In this document: one piece after another, positions 26,939 to 36,012 of the stretch
Layout: each line of letters begins with the position of its first letter
Position numbering within the stretch: position 1 is the first letter of the stretch
NCBI RefSeq assembly: GCF_019145435.1
Contig: NZ_JAHSTS010000001.1
Location: 2,184,001 to 2,248,000 of the forward strand
From: Pseudomonas ekonensis
Lineage (GTDB): Bacteria > Pseudomonadota > Gammaproteobacteria > Pseudomonadales > Pseudomonadaceae
Length of the DNA stretch: 64,000 bases
Reading direction: 5' to 3'
Translations under genes and position numbers: made by a program
Notes under the pieces: model-generated
What the model saw: only the letters and a program-made list of their open reading frames with translations
Databases searched by the model: none
What the model was told of the DNA's origin: nothing

Positions 26939-27808
26939 TCAGTGCGCAGCACGGCTGTCGAGGAAGGCCAGCGTCACGGTATTGAACTCGTCCGCGCGCT
27001 CCCACTGCACCCAATGGCCGGTCCGGCTGAACAGGTAGAGGTTGCAATCGGGCATACGGCTGCGCAGTGCCTCGCCGCCGCTGGAGCGATTGACCTTGTC
27101 TTCCGTCCCCCAGAGCACCAGGGTCGGCACCTGGCAGTGCTTGAGGCGTGCATCGCGGGTGAAGTCCCAGCGCGAGAAACGGGGAATGCCCGTTGGCCGG
27201 CGCAGGGGTGGGGCGGCAATGACCTGCGGGTCGATGCTGGCCTCGAAACGCTCGCGGATCATCTCGTCACTGACCTGACTGCCGTCGAACACCAGGTAGT
27301 CACGGATAAAGCGCGTGATCTTGGCCAGCGTCGGACCTTCACCGTTGTAGTAGTCGAGCAGCAGCTTGAGACCGGGTGTCGGCAGACTGCGAGTCGTGTT
27401 CACGCCACCGGGCCCCATCAGTACCAGAGCCGAGACACGGGTGGGTGCGTCCAGCGCCATGCGCAGGGCACAGGCACCGCCCAATGAGTTGCCCACCACG
27501 TGCGCGCTCCTGATGTTCAGGGCATCGAGCAGGCCGAGCATCGTTCCCGCCAGATCGCCGAACGGATCCTTGCGGTCAACGCCTTTGGTGGAGCGGCCAT
27601 AGCCGGGCATGTCGACGACGATGACCCGGAATCGCTGAGCGAGCGATTCGATGTTGCGCGAGTAATTGGACAGGCCGGAGGCTCCCGCTCCGCCACCGTG
27701 GAGCATCAGCAGGGGATGGCCGATGCCCGTTTCGCTGATGAAAATCTGCCGACGACCCACTTGCACCGTTCGCGAGGTCAGGGCAGGAAGAGGTTCTTTA
27801 TTGTTCAT
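26939..27808 (-). CDS. C-C bond hydrolase of the meta pathway, copy A (MhpC/BphD-like)
   Basis: The 289-aa alpha/beta hydrolase cleaves the ring-fission product to 2-hydroxypentadienoate and an acid. Motifs: oxyanion LMLHGGGAGASGLSNYSRN, nucleophile Ser in VVGNSLGGACAL, Asp in LWGTEDKVN, and His in RTGHWVQWE. It is the first gene of the leftward operon A, with a repeated operator dyad 79 bp upstream of its start. The dioxygenase gene follows after 9 bp. Confidence 0.9.
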   Translation of the reverse strand: MNNKEPLPALTSRTVQVGRRQIFISETGIGHPLLMLHGGGAGASGLSNYSRNIESLAQRFRVIVVDMPGYGRSTKGVDRKDPFGDLAGTMLGLLDALNIRSAHVVGNSLGGACALRMALDAPTRVSALVLMGPGGVNTTRSLPTPGLKLLLDYYNGEGPTLAKITRFIRDYLVFDGSQVSDEMIRERFEASIDPQVIAAPPLRRPTGIPRFSRWDFTRDARLKHCQVPTLVLWGTEDKVNRSSGGEALRSRMPDCNLYLFSRTGHWVQWERADEFNTVTLAFLDSRAAH

Positions 27809-27886
27809 TGTCAGTTCCTGGCGTAAGGCACTTCGACCCAGGCGGTGGGTACGTGCTTCCGGCAGACTCTAGCACTCAAGATCAAT

Positions 27887-27906
27887 ATTGAACAATAGTG
27901 TTCAAT
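27887..27906. promoter_or_regulatory. TetR-type operator 1, in front of catabolic operon A
   Basis: A perfect palindrome, ATTGAACA-ATAG-TGTTCAAT. The same 8-bp half-sites and 4-base spacing recur at 28617-28636 and 28671-28690. Confidence 0.8.
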
Positions 27907-27925
27907 TGTCTTTTTTGCGGACAAT

Positions 27926-27956
27926 GAAAAGCCAGATTCCCCAAGGGGATCTGGCT
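27926..27956 (-). terminator. Terminator of the TetR gene
   Basis: On the minus strand GCCAGAT-CCCC pairs with GGGG-A-ATCTGGC around a short loop and is followed by TTTTC. It separates the regulator transcript from operon A. Confidence 0.78.
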
Positions 27957-27978
27957 CCAGAAAAATCAGGGAAGGGCA

Positions 27979-28584
27979 TCAAGCGGCGAGCAAGGGCAAA
28001 TCCTGAGTAGCGATGCTGCGCGCTTCGTCGGCCGGCACGCCGAGCGCCCTGAGGACGAACTCGGCCATGTCGGAGCCCGCATCGCGCCAGGTCTTGTGCC
28101 CTTGAAGCACCAGCATCGTGGCACCCAGCACGCCGCCACCGATCATCGCCATCACCGAAGGCAATTGTTCCTGCCGAAAGCGGTACTGCTCACTGGTCAA
28201 GCCGCTGAGCACATCGTGCATGGGCGGGCCGCTCCACATCTGTTGCAGCGTCTCATTGCTGGCCCCATAGCGCACGATGAACCCACCCCAATGCGGTTCT
28301 TCATGGGCACGGCGGATATACAGGCGGATGCCGGTGGCCAGGCGAACGGCGGGTGTCGCTTCGGGATCTGCGCTGCGTGCGGCCCTGTCGTTCATTTCGG
28401 CACTGAGCTGGCTGGCGACATCCTCGAACAGCGACTCCACCGAGTTGAGGTTGTTGTAGATCGTACCGCGGGCCACGCCGGCGATCTGGGCCAGTTCGCT
28501 GACGTTGACCTCCTCGACACGTTTCTCGACAAACAGCCGGATCGCAGCCTCATGGATGCGCTTCTGCACGGGACTGAGTTTCAA
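27979..28584 (-). CDS. TetR-family regulator of catabolic cluster A
   Basis: The protein has an N-terminal TetR helix-turn-helix (RIHEAAIRLFVEKRVEEVNV then SELAQIAGVARGTIYNNL) and an all-helical ligand domain. The start is probably TTG at 28584 (201 aa, KLSPVQKRIHEAA) because GGAGCTCATTGC gives a binding site; the ATG-started frame to 28767 runs through both operators and is rejected. It sits between the leftward operon A and the rightward amidohydrolase/FadL genes, all bordered by the same palindrome, so it most likely represses these and itself until an aromatic intermediate binds. Confidence 0.85.
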   Translation of the reverse strand: MKLSPVQKRIHEAAIRLFVEKRVEEVNVSELAQIAGVARGTIYNNLNSVESLFEDVASQLSAEMNDRAARSADPEATPAVRLATGIRLYIRRAHEEPHWGGFIVRYGASNETLQQMWSGPPMHDVLSGLTSEQYRFRQEQLPSVMAMIGGGVLGATMLVLQGHKTWRDAGSDMAEFVLRALGVPADEARSIATQDLPLLAA

Positions 28585-28616
28585 AGCAATGAGCTCCAAA
28601 GGGGGTGATTTCTGCC

Positions 28617-28636
28617 ATTGAACAATCGCGTTCAAA
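28617..28636. promoter_or_regulatory. TetR-type operator 2
   Basis: ATTGAACA-ATCG-CGTTCAAA has two mismatches to the consensus palindrome. It lies 33 bp upstream of the TetR start and is probably an autoregulatory site. Confidence 0.72.
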
Positions 28637-28670
28637 ATATAGCAAATGAGCCTTGTCGAAGATTGACAAT

Positions 28671-28690
28671 ATTGAACATCGGTGTTCAAT
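28671..28690. promoter_or_regulatory. TetR-type operator 3, in front of the amidohydrolase gene
   Basis: A perfect palindrome, ATTGAACA-TCGG-TGTTCAAT, 54 bp from operator 2 and 67 bp upstream of the amidohydrolase start. Confidence 0.8.
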
Positions 28691-28756
28691 ATTGATCTCG
28701 AAAGTTGTTCTGCCATGCCCGCCATACCGAGCCCGAAGCCAGTCAAGAGAGTCAGC

Positions 28757-29830
28757 ATGTCAATCAAGCAAGGCCGTATCGACGTCCACCATCACATCAT
28801 TCCGCCCGCATTCGTCGACGCCATGAATGCCAAGGGGCTGCACAAAGTCGCCGGTGCGCCGTTGCCGGACTGGACCGCGGAAAAGTCCATCGAGGTGATG
28901 GACGCCAACGGGATCGAGCGGGCGATCACTTCACTGTCGGCGCCTGGGGTCCACTTCGGCGACGGCGTCCGGCAGGCCAGTGAACTGGCGCGGCGGTGCA
29001 ATGAATTTGCCGCGCAGATGCGTGCGCGTTATCCGAGCCGCTTCGGCAATTTTGCGGTGTTGCCGATGCCGTTCACCGATGCCGCTTGCCGTGAGGCCAT
29101 TCATGCGCTGGACGTGCTCAAGGCCGAGGGCATTGTTTTGCTGGCAAGCACCGATGGGGTGTTTCTGGGCGATCCACGGTTCGACGAACTGATGGCCGAG
29201 CTCGATCGCCGAAAAACCGTGGTGTTTGTCCACCCCAACATGCACCAGACCAGCGAAACCATCGGTCTGCAAACCCCGGGATTTCTCATTGAGTTTCTCT
29301 GCGACACCACGCGCGCTGCGGTCAACCTGATCCTGAGCGGAACCATGGAGCGGTATCCCGGCATCCGCTGGATTCTGTCCCACTCCGGCGGCTTCCTGCC
29401 GTTTGTGGCCTGGCGTGTATCGCTGGCCAACGCGTTGCCTGAGTTTCAGCCGCATGCGCCGCAGGGCGTCATGACCTACATCCGGCGCTTTTACTACGAC
29501 ACGGCGTTGTCGCCATCTCCGTATTCCATGGCGGCACTCAAGCAACTGGTGGAGCCTTCGCACATCCTGTTCGGCAGTGACTATCCCTTCGCCCCGGCGC
29601 CCGCCACGGCGCTGCAGTGCCGGACACTGGAGAGTCTGGACATGTGGTCGCCAGCGATCATGCACGGCATCAACCGAGGCCATGCCCTGAGCCTGTTTCC
29701 TCAATTCCGTCAGCCCGATGAAGTCGTGTCCCCGGCGCCGATCTATGAGGGCGAATCCTTCTCGCAACGTGTGCGACGCAGCATGACCCGGCCGATCGGC
29801 GCCTTGGCGGAGCGAATGCGCAAACGCTGA
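28757..29830 (+). CDS. Amidohydrolase_2 (ACMSD-like) protein, cluster A
   Basis: The 357-aa TIM-barrel metal enzyme resembles 2-amino-3-carboxymuconate semialdehyde decarboxylase and resorcylate-type decarboxylases. Metal motifs: IDVHHHIIPPAF near the N-terminus, HPNMHQT, LSHSGGFLP, and Asp in FGSDYPFAP. It may decarboxylate an aromatic acid, or hydrolyse or decarboxylate a pathway intermediate; the sequence does not decide. The start at 28757 (MSIKQGRIDV) removes an N-terminal extension that would cross operator 3. A related protein is linked to pathway B at 41539, which suggests a shared step. There is no export signal. Confidence 0.8.
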   Translation: MSIKQGRIDVHHHIIPPAFVDAMNAKGLHKVAGAPLPDWTAEKSIEVMDANGIERAITSLSAPGVHFGDGVRQASELARRCNEFAAQMRARYPSRFGNFAVLPMPFTDAACREAIHALDVLKAEGIVLLASTDGVFLGDPRFDELMAELDRRKTVVFVHPNMHQTSETIGLQTPGFLIEFLCDTTRAAVNLILSGTMERYPGIRWILSHSGGFLPFVAWRVSLANALPEFQPHAPQGVMTYIRRFYYDTALSPSPYSMAALKQLVEPSHILFGSDYPFAPAPATALQCRTLESLDMWSPAIMHGINRGHALSLFPQFRQPDEVVSPAPIYEGESFSQRVRRSMTRPIGALAERMRKR

Positions 29831-29943
29831 AGCAACGGGTTGCCAAGGACTGCCGGCGACCTTTCAGGCCACTGAATCTCAAGATCCATCCGCGTGCCCC
29901 GGGTGTTTACGCCCGCTATCAAAAAAATAATAAGAGCCAAATC

Positions 29944-31239
29944 ATGACAATAAGAAATCAGCTTTGCGTGCTGGGGCTATGCCTCACCTCGACACAACTC
30001 CTGGCCAACGGTCTGCAAGTCAACGAACAGAGCATCAGCTCGGCAGGCAAGGCCTATTCCGGTCGCGCTTCCGATGTTCAGGACGCCTCCATCGTTTACG
30101 GCAACCCTGCAGGCATGTCCCGCCTGGCGGGTGAACACATCAGCGGCGGCGTGAGTTTCATCGATGTCCGTTCGCGCATCAGCAAGGTCGACACCACCGT
30201 GTCGGGCACTTCGCACGGCGATATGGTGCCCGATCCGATTGTCGTGCCATCGGGTTTCTACACGCTGCAAATCAATGACGACTGGCACGTGGGGTTCGGG
30301 GTCTACGCCCCCTTTGGCGGAAGCACGGACTATGAGAGCAGCTTCCAGGGACGCTACCGCAGCTCGCGGACCCAGGTGAAGGTCGTTACCTTGCAACCGA
30401 CCGTCAGTTACCGGATCAGTGATCGACTGTCCGTGGGCTTCGGACCGACGTTCAACCGTCTTGACGGCCTGCTCGAAAGTAAGATTGCCAACAGCGCGGT
30501 GGGCGGGCAGGGCGACGGCACTGTCAAGGTCAGCGGCGACGACTCCGCCTGGGGATTCAATGCGGGCATCCTGTTCGACCCCTTCGACGACCTGACCTTG
30601 GGGCTGACCTATCACTCCAGGGTCGACTACGACCTGAGCGGAAAGACCAAGGTCACGGGTGCCAATGGCTTGCTGGCACCGATCCCGGTGCTGGGGCTGC
30701 CGGGCCTCAACGGCAAATATGACGCGAGCCTGGCGTTCACCACACCGGAAACGGTCGATGCCTCGGCGACCTGGCGCATCAACGATCGGCTGGATGTCTC
30801 CGCCGGTGCGTTGTGGAGCCGCTGGAGCCGCGTGCAGGAACTCAGGGTGCTGAACTCCGGCGTGCCCCGGGCCTACGGCCCCTTCGATACGATCGTCGAA
30901 ACCCTGAAGTGGCGTGATACCTGGTCGTTCTCCACGGGCATGTCCTATCGCCTGAACAAGGAATGGAAGGTGCGTGCAGGGATTGCCTATGAGCCGACAC
31001 CGATGCCCAATCAATACACCTCCACCCGCGCGCCTACGGGAGACCGGAAGATTTTCACGGTAGGACTGAACTGGCAGATGACCGATCAGACCTCTCTTGA
31101 CCTGGGATACGGCTACATCCACGAAGATCCGGTCAAGGTCTCTCAGGCCACGTCGCAGGGTGGTCTGCGTCCGGGTTACAGCGCCACCTACCAGAACACG
31201 GTCAATGGTCTGGGGCTGCAGTTGAACCACAGCTTCTGA
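29944..31239 (+). CDS. FadL/TodX-family outer-membrane channel
   Basis: The 431-aa protein has a signal peptide (ending LLANGLQVNEQS), the N-terminal hatch typical of FadL proteins (INEQSIS-type motif, SAGKAYSGRAS, NPAGMSRL), and a beta-barrel ending in LQLNHSF with a terminal Phe. Members of this family (TodX, XylN) let hydrophobic aromatics diffuse across the outer membrane. It lies 113 bp after the amidohydrolase gene, likely in one transcript, and so supplies substrate for pathway A. A large palindrome follows. Confidence 0.9.
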   Translation: MTIRNQLCVLGLCLTSTQLLANGLQVNEQSISSAGKAYSGRASDVQDASIVYGNPAGMSRLAGEHISGGVSFIDVRSRISKVDTTVSGTSHGDMVPDPIVVPSGFYTLQINDDWHVGFGVYAPFGGSTDYESSFQGRYRSSRTQVKVVTLQPTVSYRISDRLSVGFGPTFNRLDGLLESKIANSAVGGQGDGTVKVSGDDSAWGFNAGILFDPFDDLTLGLTYHSRVDYDLSGKTKVTGANGLLAPIPVLGLPGLNGKYDASLAFTTPETVDASATWRINDRLDVSAGALWSRWSRVQELRVLNSGVPRAYGPFDTIVETLKWRDTWSFSTGMSYRLNKEWKVRAGIAYEPTPMPNQYTSTRAPTGDRKIFTVGLNWQMTDQTSLDLGYGYIHEDPVKVSQATSQGGLRPGYSATYQNTVNGLGLQLNHSF

Positions 31240-31292
31240 TCCGTCCGGTTGCGCGGCCAGACCGCGTCGCAAGCCCGAATCGAAAATGCCGT

Positions 31293-31342
31293 CCGCGAGC
31301 GGTCCCTCAATCCTGTCGACAGGCTTGAGGGACCGCTCGCGG
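31293..31342. repeat. Near-perfect 50-bp palindrome after the FadL gene
   Basis: The 18-bp arms CCGCGAGCGGTCCCTCAA (31293-31310) and TTGAGGGACCGCTCGCGG (31325-31342) are exact complements, and the centre is itself a palindrome, CCTGTCGACAGG (31312-31323). There is no T-run, so it is not a classical terminator. Confidence 0.88.
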
Positions 31343-31404
31343 CATGTCTGCAGTCGATAAAGGCACCTTCAGATGATCAGGATAAATTCAAGAAAAACAA
31401 TGAT

Positions 31405-31419
31405 GTGCACTGAGTGCAC
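31405..31419. promoter_or_regulatory. MhpR-type operator of the mhp operon B
   Basis: GTGCAC-TGA-GTGCAC. The same arrangement occurs before the amidohydrolase gene at 41425-41439, with identical distance (17 bases) to the -35 box. Confidence 0.78.
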
Positions 31420-31436
31420 GATGATGTGGTTTTTGA

Positions 31437-31466
31437 TTGTGAGGCCATTGGCACCCTTCCTATACT
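31437..31466 (+). promoter_or_regulatory. Sigma-70-type promoter of the mhp operon B
   Basis: TTGTGA (31437-31442), an 18-base spacer and TATACT (31461-31466). A weak -35 next to an upstream operator is consistent with activation by MhpR. Confidence 0.68.
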
Positions 31467-31505
31467 CGCTGCAACAAATACAAACGCCCTTAAAGGGGAA
31501 TTGCC

Positions 31506-31565
31506 ATGCGCCTTACCTGCCTGTTGACGTCATCCAGCCCTGACGACTCCCTTCCCGAAACATAA
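31506..31565 (+). CDS. Possible 19-aa leader peptide before mhpA
   Basis: ATG at 31506 has AAGGGGAATTGCC upstream, better than the site before mhpA itself. The reading frame MRLTCLLTSSSPDDSLPET ends at TAA 31563-31565, 128 bases before mhpA. It may regulate translation or be chance. No homologue is known to me. Confidence 0.35.
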   Translation: MRLTCLLTSSSPDDSLPET

Positions 31566-31693
31566 CGGTTTTTCGTTAGACCCCGTACCAGTCAAAACGC
31601 CCGCTTGAGCCACTTGCGCCTTTCTGCGCGAGGACGGTATCGGCTTGCCCGGATTTATTGGGCCGGCAAGGGCAGTGTCGAGGATTTACAACA

Positions 31694-33361
31694 ATGAACA
31701 AACTGAATCCAGAGCAACTCAAGGCCGATTACACCGCAGACGTCGTGGTCATCGGCGCAGGCCCTGTAGGGCTGGCCATCGCTAACTATCTCGGCCAGGC
31801 CGGGGTAGAGGTGCTGCAGATCGAGAAACTTGACCAGTTAATTGATTACCCGCGAGCCATCGGCATCGATGACGAGTCGCTGCGTACCGTTCAGGCGATA
31901 GGTCTGGTCGACCAGGTGCTGCCGCATACCACGCCTTGGCATGCAATGCGTTTCCTCACGCCCAAAGGGCGCTGCTTCGCGGATATTCAACCCGCTACCG
32001 ATGAGTTTGGCTGGTCGCGGCGCAATGCGTTCATCCAGCCACAGGTCGACGCCGTACTGCACCGGGGGCTCTCACGTTTCGCCAATGTTCAAACATTGTT
32101 TTCCCGTGATGTGGTGGGCCTCGACCAGGACGAACACGGCGTCAGCTTGCGCATGAACGGCCCCGACGGACGCTGCGAAACGGTTCGTGCCCGTTACCTG
32201 GTCGCGTGCGACGGGGGCAATAGCCTGATCCGGCGGACAATGGATATCTCTTTTGAAGGCAAGACTGCACCCAACCAGTGGATTGTCATCGACATCGCCA
32301 ATGACCCGCTCGGCACCCCCAATGTCTACCTGTGCTGCGACCCTGTGCGCCCCTATGTTTCGGCGGCGTTGCCCCACGCTGTCCGTCGCTTCGAATTCAT
32401 GGTCATGCCGGGTGAAACCGAGGAGGAGTTGGGCAAACCTGAGAATATGCGCAAGCTGTTGGCCAAGGTGCTGCCAGACCCGAGCCGGGTCGAGTTGATC
32501 CGCAAGCGTGTTTACACCCACAACGCACGGCTGGCGGGCCGATTCCGGTGCAAGCGCGTCCTGCTGGCCGGCGATGCTGCGCACATCATGCCGGTGTGGC
32601 AGGGCCAGGGTTACAACAGTGGCATGCGCGACGCGAGCAACCTTGGCTGGAAGCTGGCTCTGGTCGTCAAGGGACTGGCCGGTGAAGCGCTGCTCGACAC
32701 CTACGAACAGGAGCGGCGCAATCACGTCAAGGCGATGATCGACCTGTCTGTGCTGGCAGGTCATGTACTGGCTCCGCCCAAGCGCTGGCAAGGGACGTTG
32801 CGTGACGCAATTTCCTGGACGCTGAACTACTTGCCATCGGTCAAGCGCTACTTTCTTGAGATGCGTTTCAAGCCAATGCCGCAGTACACGGAAGGGGCGC
32901 TGGTTACCGAAAAAGGTGGGAAGGCCACACCTGTCGGACGCATGTTCATACAGCCTAAGGTCGTCACCGAAGCGGGTGAGATTCGCTTGTTGGACGACGT
33001 GATCGGCAGCAATTTCGCCTTTATTGCCTGGGGCAGCAACCCGCTTTGGGGGTTGAGTGCTGATCAGGTGGAGGCTTGGCGTGCGCTGGGTGCGCGCTTC
33101 ATCCAAGTGATACCGGACGTTCAACTCAAATCCGGCAATGAGGTTGCGGACGGCGTCATCCGCGTAGGTGATAGCACGGGCCGTTTGAAAGAGTGGTTCG
33201 GCCGCTTCCCGGTATCGATCGCGCTGCTGCGCCCGGATCGTTTCGTTGGCGCCGTGGCTATCCCGCAGACCATCGGCCATGTCAGCGACGGCCTGCTGCG
33301 TGCGCTCGATGCCCAACCTCTGGCCTCTCGACAGGCGCCTTCGGCGACCAAGGTGGCCTGA
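31694..33361 (+). CDS. mhpA: MhpA, 3-(3-hydroxyphenyl)propionate hydroxylase
   Basis: The 555-aa FAD monooxygenase hydroxylates 3-(3-hydroxyphenyl)propionate and 3-hydroxycinnamate at C2 to the 2,3-dihydroxy compounds using NADH and O2. Motifs: GxGPVG ([18 protein letters not shown]) at about residue 18, [15 protein letters not shown], and [19 protein letters not shown]. The length equals E. coli MhpA (about 554 aa). The start at 31694 has GAGG upstream. It is the first gene of operon B and is followed one base later by mhpB, so translation is likely coupled. Confidence 0.93.
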   Translation: MNKLNPEQLKADYTADVVVIGAGPVGLAIANYLGQAGVEVLQIEKLDQLIDYPRAIGIDDESLRTVQAIGLVDQVLPHTTPWHAMRFLTPKGRCFADIQPATDEFGWSRRNAFIQPQVDAVLHRGLSRFANVQTLFSRDVVGLDQDEHGVSLRMNGPDGRCETVRARYLVACDGGNSLIRRTMDISFEGKTAPNQWIVIDIANDPLGTPNVYLCCDPVRPYVSAALPHAVRRFEFMVMPGETEEELGKPENMRKLLAKVLPDPSRVELIRKRVYTHNARLAGRFRCKRVLLAGDAAHIMPVWQGQGYNSGMRDASNLGWKLALVVKGLAGEALLDTYEQERRNHVKAMIDLSVLAGHVLAPPKRWQGTLRDAISWTLNYLPSVKRYFLEMRFKPMPQYTEGALVTEKGGKATPVGRMFIQPKVVTEAGEIRLLDDVIGSNFAFIAWGSNPLWGLSADQVEAWRALGARFIQVIPDVQLKSGNEVADGVIRVGDSTGRLKEWFGRFPVSIALLRPDRFVGAVAIPQTIGHVSDGLLRALDAQPLASRQAPSATKVA

Positions 33362-33362
33362 G

Positions 33363-34307
33363 ATGAACGCTTATCTGCACTGCCTGTCGCACACCCCTCT
33401 CGTAGGTTACGTCGACCCGGAGCAAGCCGTGCTCGCGGAGGTGGGGGAGGTGATTGCAGCCGCTCGCAGGCGCATTGCCGAGTTCGATCCAGAGCTGGTG
33501 TTTCTGTTCGCCCCGGATCACTACAACGGTTTCTTCTATGACGTGATGCCGGCTTTTTGCATGGGCATGCAAGCCACTGCCATCGGCGACTTTCAGAGCG
33601 CGGCAGGCCCGCTCAATGTACCGCGCGACATCGCCGAGGCTTGTGCTCGCACGGTGCTGGAAGCCGGAGTGGACACTGCCGTTTCCTACCGGATGCAGGT
33701 CGACCATGGTTTTGCTCAGCCATTGGAGTATCTGCTGGGTGGCCTGGCCGAAAAACCGGTCATTCCGGTTTTCATAAACAGTGTGGCGATCCCGCTGCCA
33801 GGCTTTGCCCGTGCCCGCCTGCTCGGCGAGGCAATCGGTCGTTTCGCTCGGGACTGCGGTAAGCGTGTGCTGTTCATCGGCTCAGGCGGGCTGTCGCATC
33901 AGCCGCCAGTGCCGGAACTGGCCCACGTCGATCCACGCATGGCTGATCGTCTGATGGGCAGCGGCCGCAACCTGCCGGCCGATGAGCGCCAGGCCCGGCA
34001 AAACCGGGTGATCAGCGCTGCCGAGCATTTCGTGCGGGATCAACACTCGCTGCATCCGCTCGATCCTGCCTGGGATAACCACTTTCTCGACCTTCTGGAG
34101 CAACGTCGCTACGGCGAGCTCGACACCATGGGTAACGACGAGCTGTCAGCACTGGCGGGCAAGTCGACGCACGAGATCAAGACCTGGGTGGCAGCCTTCG
34201 CCGCACTGGCTGCATTCGGCGACTACCAGACCACCGAACGCTACTACCGACCCATCCCGGAGTGGATCGCTGGCTTCGGATCGCTCAGTGCCCATTCCAT
34301 TAACTGA
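33363..34307 (+). CDS. mhpB: MhpB, 2,3-dihydroxyphenylpropionate 1,2-dioxygenase (LigB type)
   Basis: The 314-aa Fe(II) extradiol dioxygenase of the LigB superfamily (type III) opens the ring of 2,3-dihydroxyphenylpropionate. Its N-terminus [15 protein letters not shown], the segment [19 protein letters not shown], the catalytic-site His in [13 protein letters not shown], and [14 protein letters not shown] match MhpB. The length is the same as the E. coli enzyme. The start ATG at 33363 is one base past the mhpA stop. It is not related to the VOC dioxygenase of operon A. Confidence 0.94.
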   Translation: MNAYLHCLSHTPLVGYVDPEQAVLAEVGEVIAAARRRIAEFDPELVFLFAPDHYNGFFYDVMPAFCMGMQATAIGDFQSAAGPLNVPRDIAEACARTVLEAGVDTAVSYRMQVDHGFAQPLEYLLGGLAEKPVIPVFINSVAIPLPGFARARLLGEAIGRFARDCGKRVLFIGSGGLSHQPPVPELAHVDPRMADRLMGSGRNLPADERQARQNRVISAAEHFVRDQHSLHPLDPAWDNHFLDLLEQRRYGELDTMGNDELSALAGKSTHEIKTWVAAFAALAAFGDYQTTERYYRPIPEWIAGFGSLSAHSIN

Positions 34308-34326
34308 TGAACAGAGGATTCCCGCT

Positions 34327-35190
34327 ATGACCGGCACTTCCTTCAATGAAGCCACCAGCAGCCGATTTGCCCGCATTTGTGAGGGCGATCTGGACATGCG
34401 ACTGCACTATAACGATCTTGGCGAGGGGGCCGAGACCATCGTCATGCTGCATGGCTCCGGGCCGGGTGCCAGTGGCTGGGCCAACTTCAGCCGCAACCTC
34501 GAACCACTGCTCGCCGCAGGCTATCGCGTGGTACTGATGGACTGCCCGGGGTGGAGCAAAAGCGACCCGATCATCAACAGTGGTTCGCGCTCGGATCTCA
34601 ACGCCACCGCACTCAAGGGCCTGTTGGATGTTTTGGGCCTGGACCGTGTTCACATCCTCGGCAATTCCATGGGCGGTCACAGCGCTGTGGCCTTTGCCCT
34701 GAGCCACCCCGAGCGCGTCGGCAAACTGGTACTGATGGGGGGCGGCACTGGCGGCGCGAGTCCGTTCGTACCGATGCCGACCGAAGGCATCAAATTGCTT
34801 AACGGCCTGTACCGCGAGCCGACCATCGAAAACCTGAAGAAGATGATGAACGTCTTCGTATACGACCCAAGCGATCTCACCGAAGCGTTATTCCAGACTC
34901 GCCTGGACAACATGCTCAGCCGGCGCGATCACTTGGAAAACTTCGTTTCCAGTCTGGCGGCCAACCCCAAACAGTTTCCTGACTTCAGCGGGCGCCTGGG
35001 CGAAATCAAGTCCAGCACATTGGTGGTGTGGGGGCGCAACGACCGCTTTGTGCCGATGGATGTCGGCCTGCGCTTGATCGCGGGCATAGCGGATTCCCGA
35101 CTGCATGTGTTCAACAACTGCGGTCACTGGGCGCAGTGGGAGCACGCCGCCGCCTTCAACCGCCTGGTACTGGACTTCCTCCGGCACTGA
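34327..35190 (+). CDS. mhpC: MhpC, 2-hydroxy-6-ketonona-2,4-dienedioate hydrolase
   Basis: The 287-aa alpha/beta hydrolase cleaves the ring-fission product into succinate (or fumarate) and 2-hydroxypentadienoate. The oxyanion motif is [18 protein letters not shown], the nucleophile Ser lies in [12 protein letters not shown], the Asp in [10 protein letters not shown], and the His in [10 protein letters not shown]. The start at 34327 ([12 protein letters not shown]) lies 19 bp past mhpB; the longer frame to 34288 would overlap mhpB. Relative to the operon A hydrolase it has the typical MhpC N-terminus. Confidence 0.93.
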   Translation: MTGTSFNEATSSRFARICEGDLDMRLHYNDLGEGAETIVMLHGSGPGASGWANFSRNLEPLLAAGYRVVLMDCPGWSKSDPIINSGSRSDLNATALKGLLDVLGLDRVHILGNSMGGHSAVAFALSHPERVGKLVLMGGGTGGASPFVPMPTEGIKLLNGLYREPTIENLKKMMNVFVYDPSDLTEALFQTRLDNMLSRRDHLENFVSSLAANPKQFPDFSGRLGEIKSSTLVVWGRNDRFVPMDVGLRLIAGIADSRLHVFNNCGHWAQWEHAAAFNRLVLDFLRH

Positions 35191-35206
35191 TCAAGAGACC
35201 GACTCC

Positions 35207-36001
35207 ATGAACATTGATTCGCAGACCCTTGAGCGTTTGGCAGCCGACCTGCGCCGCGCCCAACAGCAGGGGGAGGCTATGGCCCCGCTGCGCGAGACCA
35301 TCGGCGCGGACAACGCTGAAGCGGCCTACGCCATCCAGCGCCTGAATGTCGCGCATGCACTTGCCCAAGGCAGGCGTCTGGTAGGCCGCAAGATCGGCCT
35401 GACCAACCCTAAGGTGCAAGCCCAGCTGGGCGTCGCGCAACCGGACTTCGGCAGTCTGTTCGCCGACATGTGCTACGGCGACAACGAAAACGTGCCTTAC
35501 ACCAGCATCATGCAACCGAAGATCGAAGCCGAGATCGCCCTGGTGCTCGCTCATGACCTGCCCAGCGCGCAAACCACCTTTGCCGATGTGATCGCGGCGA
35601 CCGGCCATGTGCTGCCCGCGTTGGAGATCGTTGGCAGTCGTGTGCAGGGCTGGAACATACGTTTTGCCGATACCGTCGCAGACAACGCCTCCAGTGGCTG
35701 TTTCGTGTTGGGCGGACCGGTTCGCCGGTTGAACGACCTCGACCTGCGCAACGCCGCCATGCGAATGACCCGCAACGGTGAGCCGGTATCCAGCGGATCC
35801 GGCATCGAATGCCTGGGCCACCCTTTGAACGCCGCCGTTTGGTTGGCGCGCACCATGGCGCATCTGGGCGATCCGCTGCGTGCTGGCGACATCATTCTCA
35901 CCGGTGCTCTCGGGCCGATGGTGACAGTAGAGCCAGGTGACCATTTCGAAGCCGAGATCGACGGTTTGGGCCGTGTCGGCGTGACCTTCAGCAGCAAGTG
36001 A
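35207..36001 (+). CDS. mhpD: MhpD, 2-oxopent-4-enoate hydratase (copy B)
   Basis: The 264-aa hydratase shares [58 protein letters not shown] and [12 protein letters not shown] with copy A. It converts 2-hydroxypenta-2,4-dienoate to 4-hydroxy-2-oxovalerate. The start at 35207 follows the mhpC stop by 16 bp. The longer frame back to 35105 overlaps mhpC and is rejected. Confidence 0.93.
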   Translation: MNIDSQTLERLAADLRRAQQQGEAMAPLRETIGADNAEAAYAIQRLNVAHALAQGRRLVGRKIGLTNPKVQAQLGVAQPDFGSLFADMCYGDNENVPYTSIMQPKIEAEIALVLAHDLPSAQTTFADVIAATGHVLPALEIVGSRVQGWNIRFADTVADNASSGCFVLGGPVRRLNDLDLRNAAMRMTRNGEPVSSGSGIECLGHPLNAAVWLARTMAHLGDPLRAGDIILTGALGPMVTVEPGDHFEAEIDGLGRVGVTFSSK

Positions 36002-36012
36002 CGGAGACCTAC

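Larger units (their letters stand above)
31240..31693. other. Region between pathways A and B: palindrome, operon B promoter, long leader
   Basis: These 454 bases hold a 50-bp near-perfect palindrome (31293-31342), the MhpR-type operator and promoter (31405-31466), and a leader of about 220 bases carrying a 19-codon reading frame with a strong ribosome-binding site. Confidence 0.7.

Noticed and set aside
28584..28767. ATG at 28767 as the start of the TetR gene
   Set aside because: The reading frame would run through both operator dyads and add 61 residues with no TetR similarity.
31450..31466. TTGGCAC near mhpA as a sigma-54 element
   Set aside because: The bases 10 positions after GG are AT and not GC. 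The region fits a sigma-70 promoter matched by the one at 41457.
35998..36012. GTG 35998 as the start of mhpF
   Set aside because: It overlaps the mhpD stop and adds five residues absent from copy A; ATG 36013 with GGAG upstream is better.
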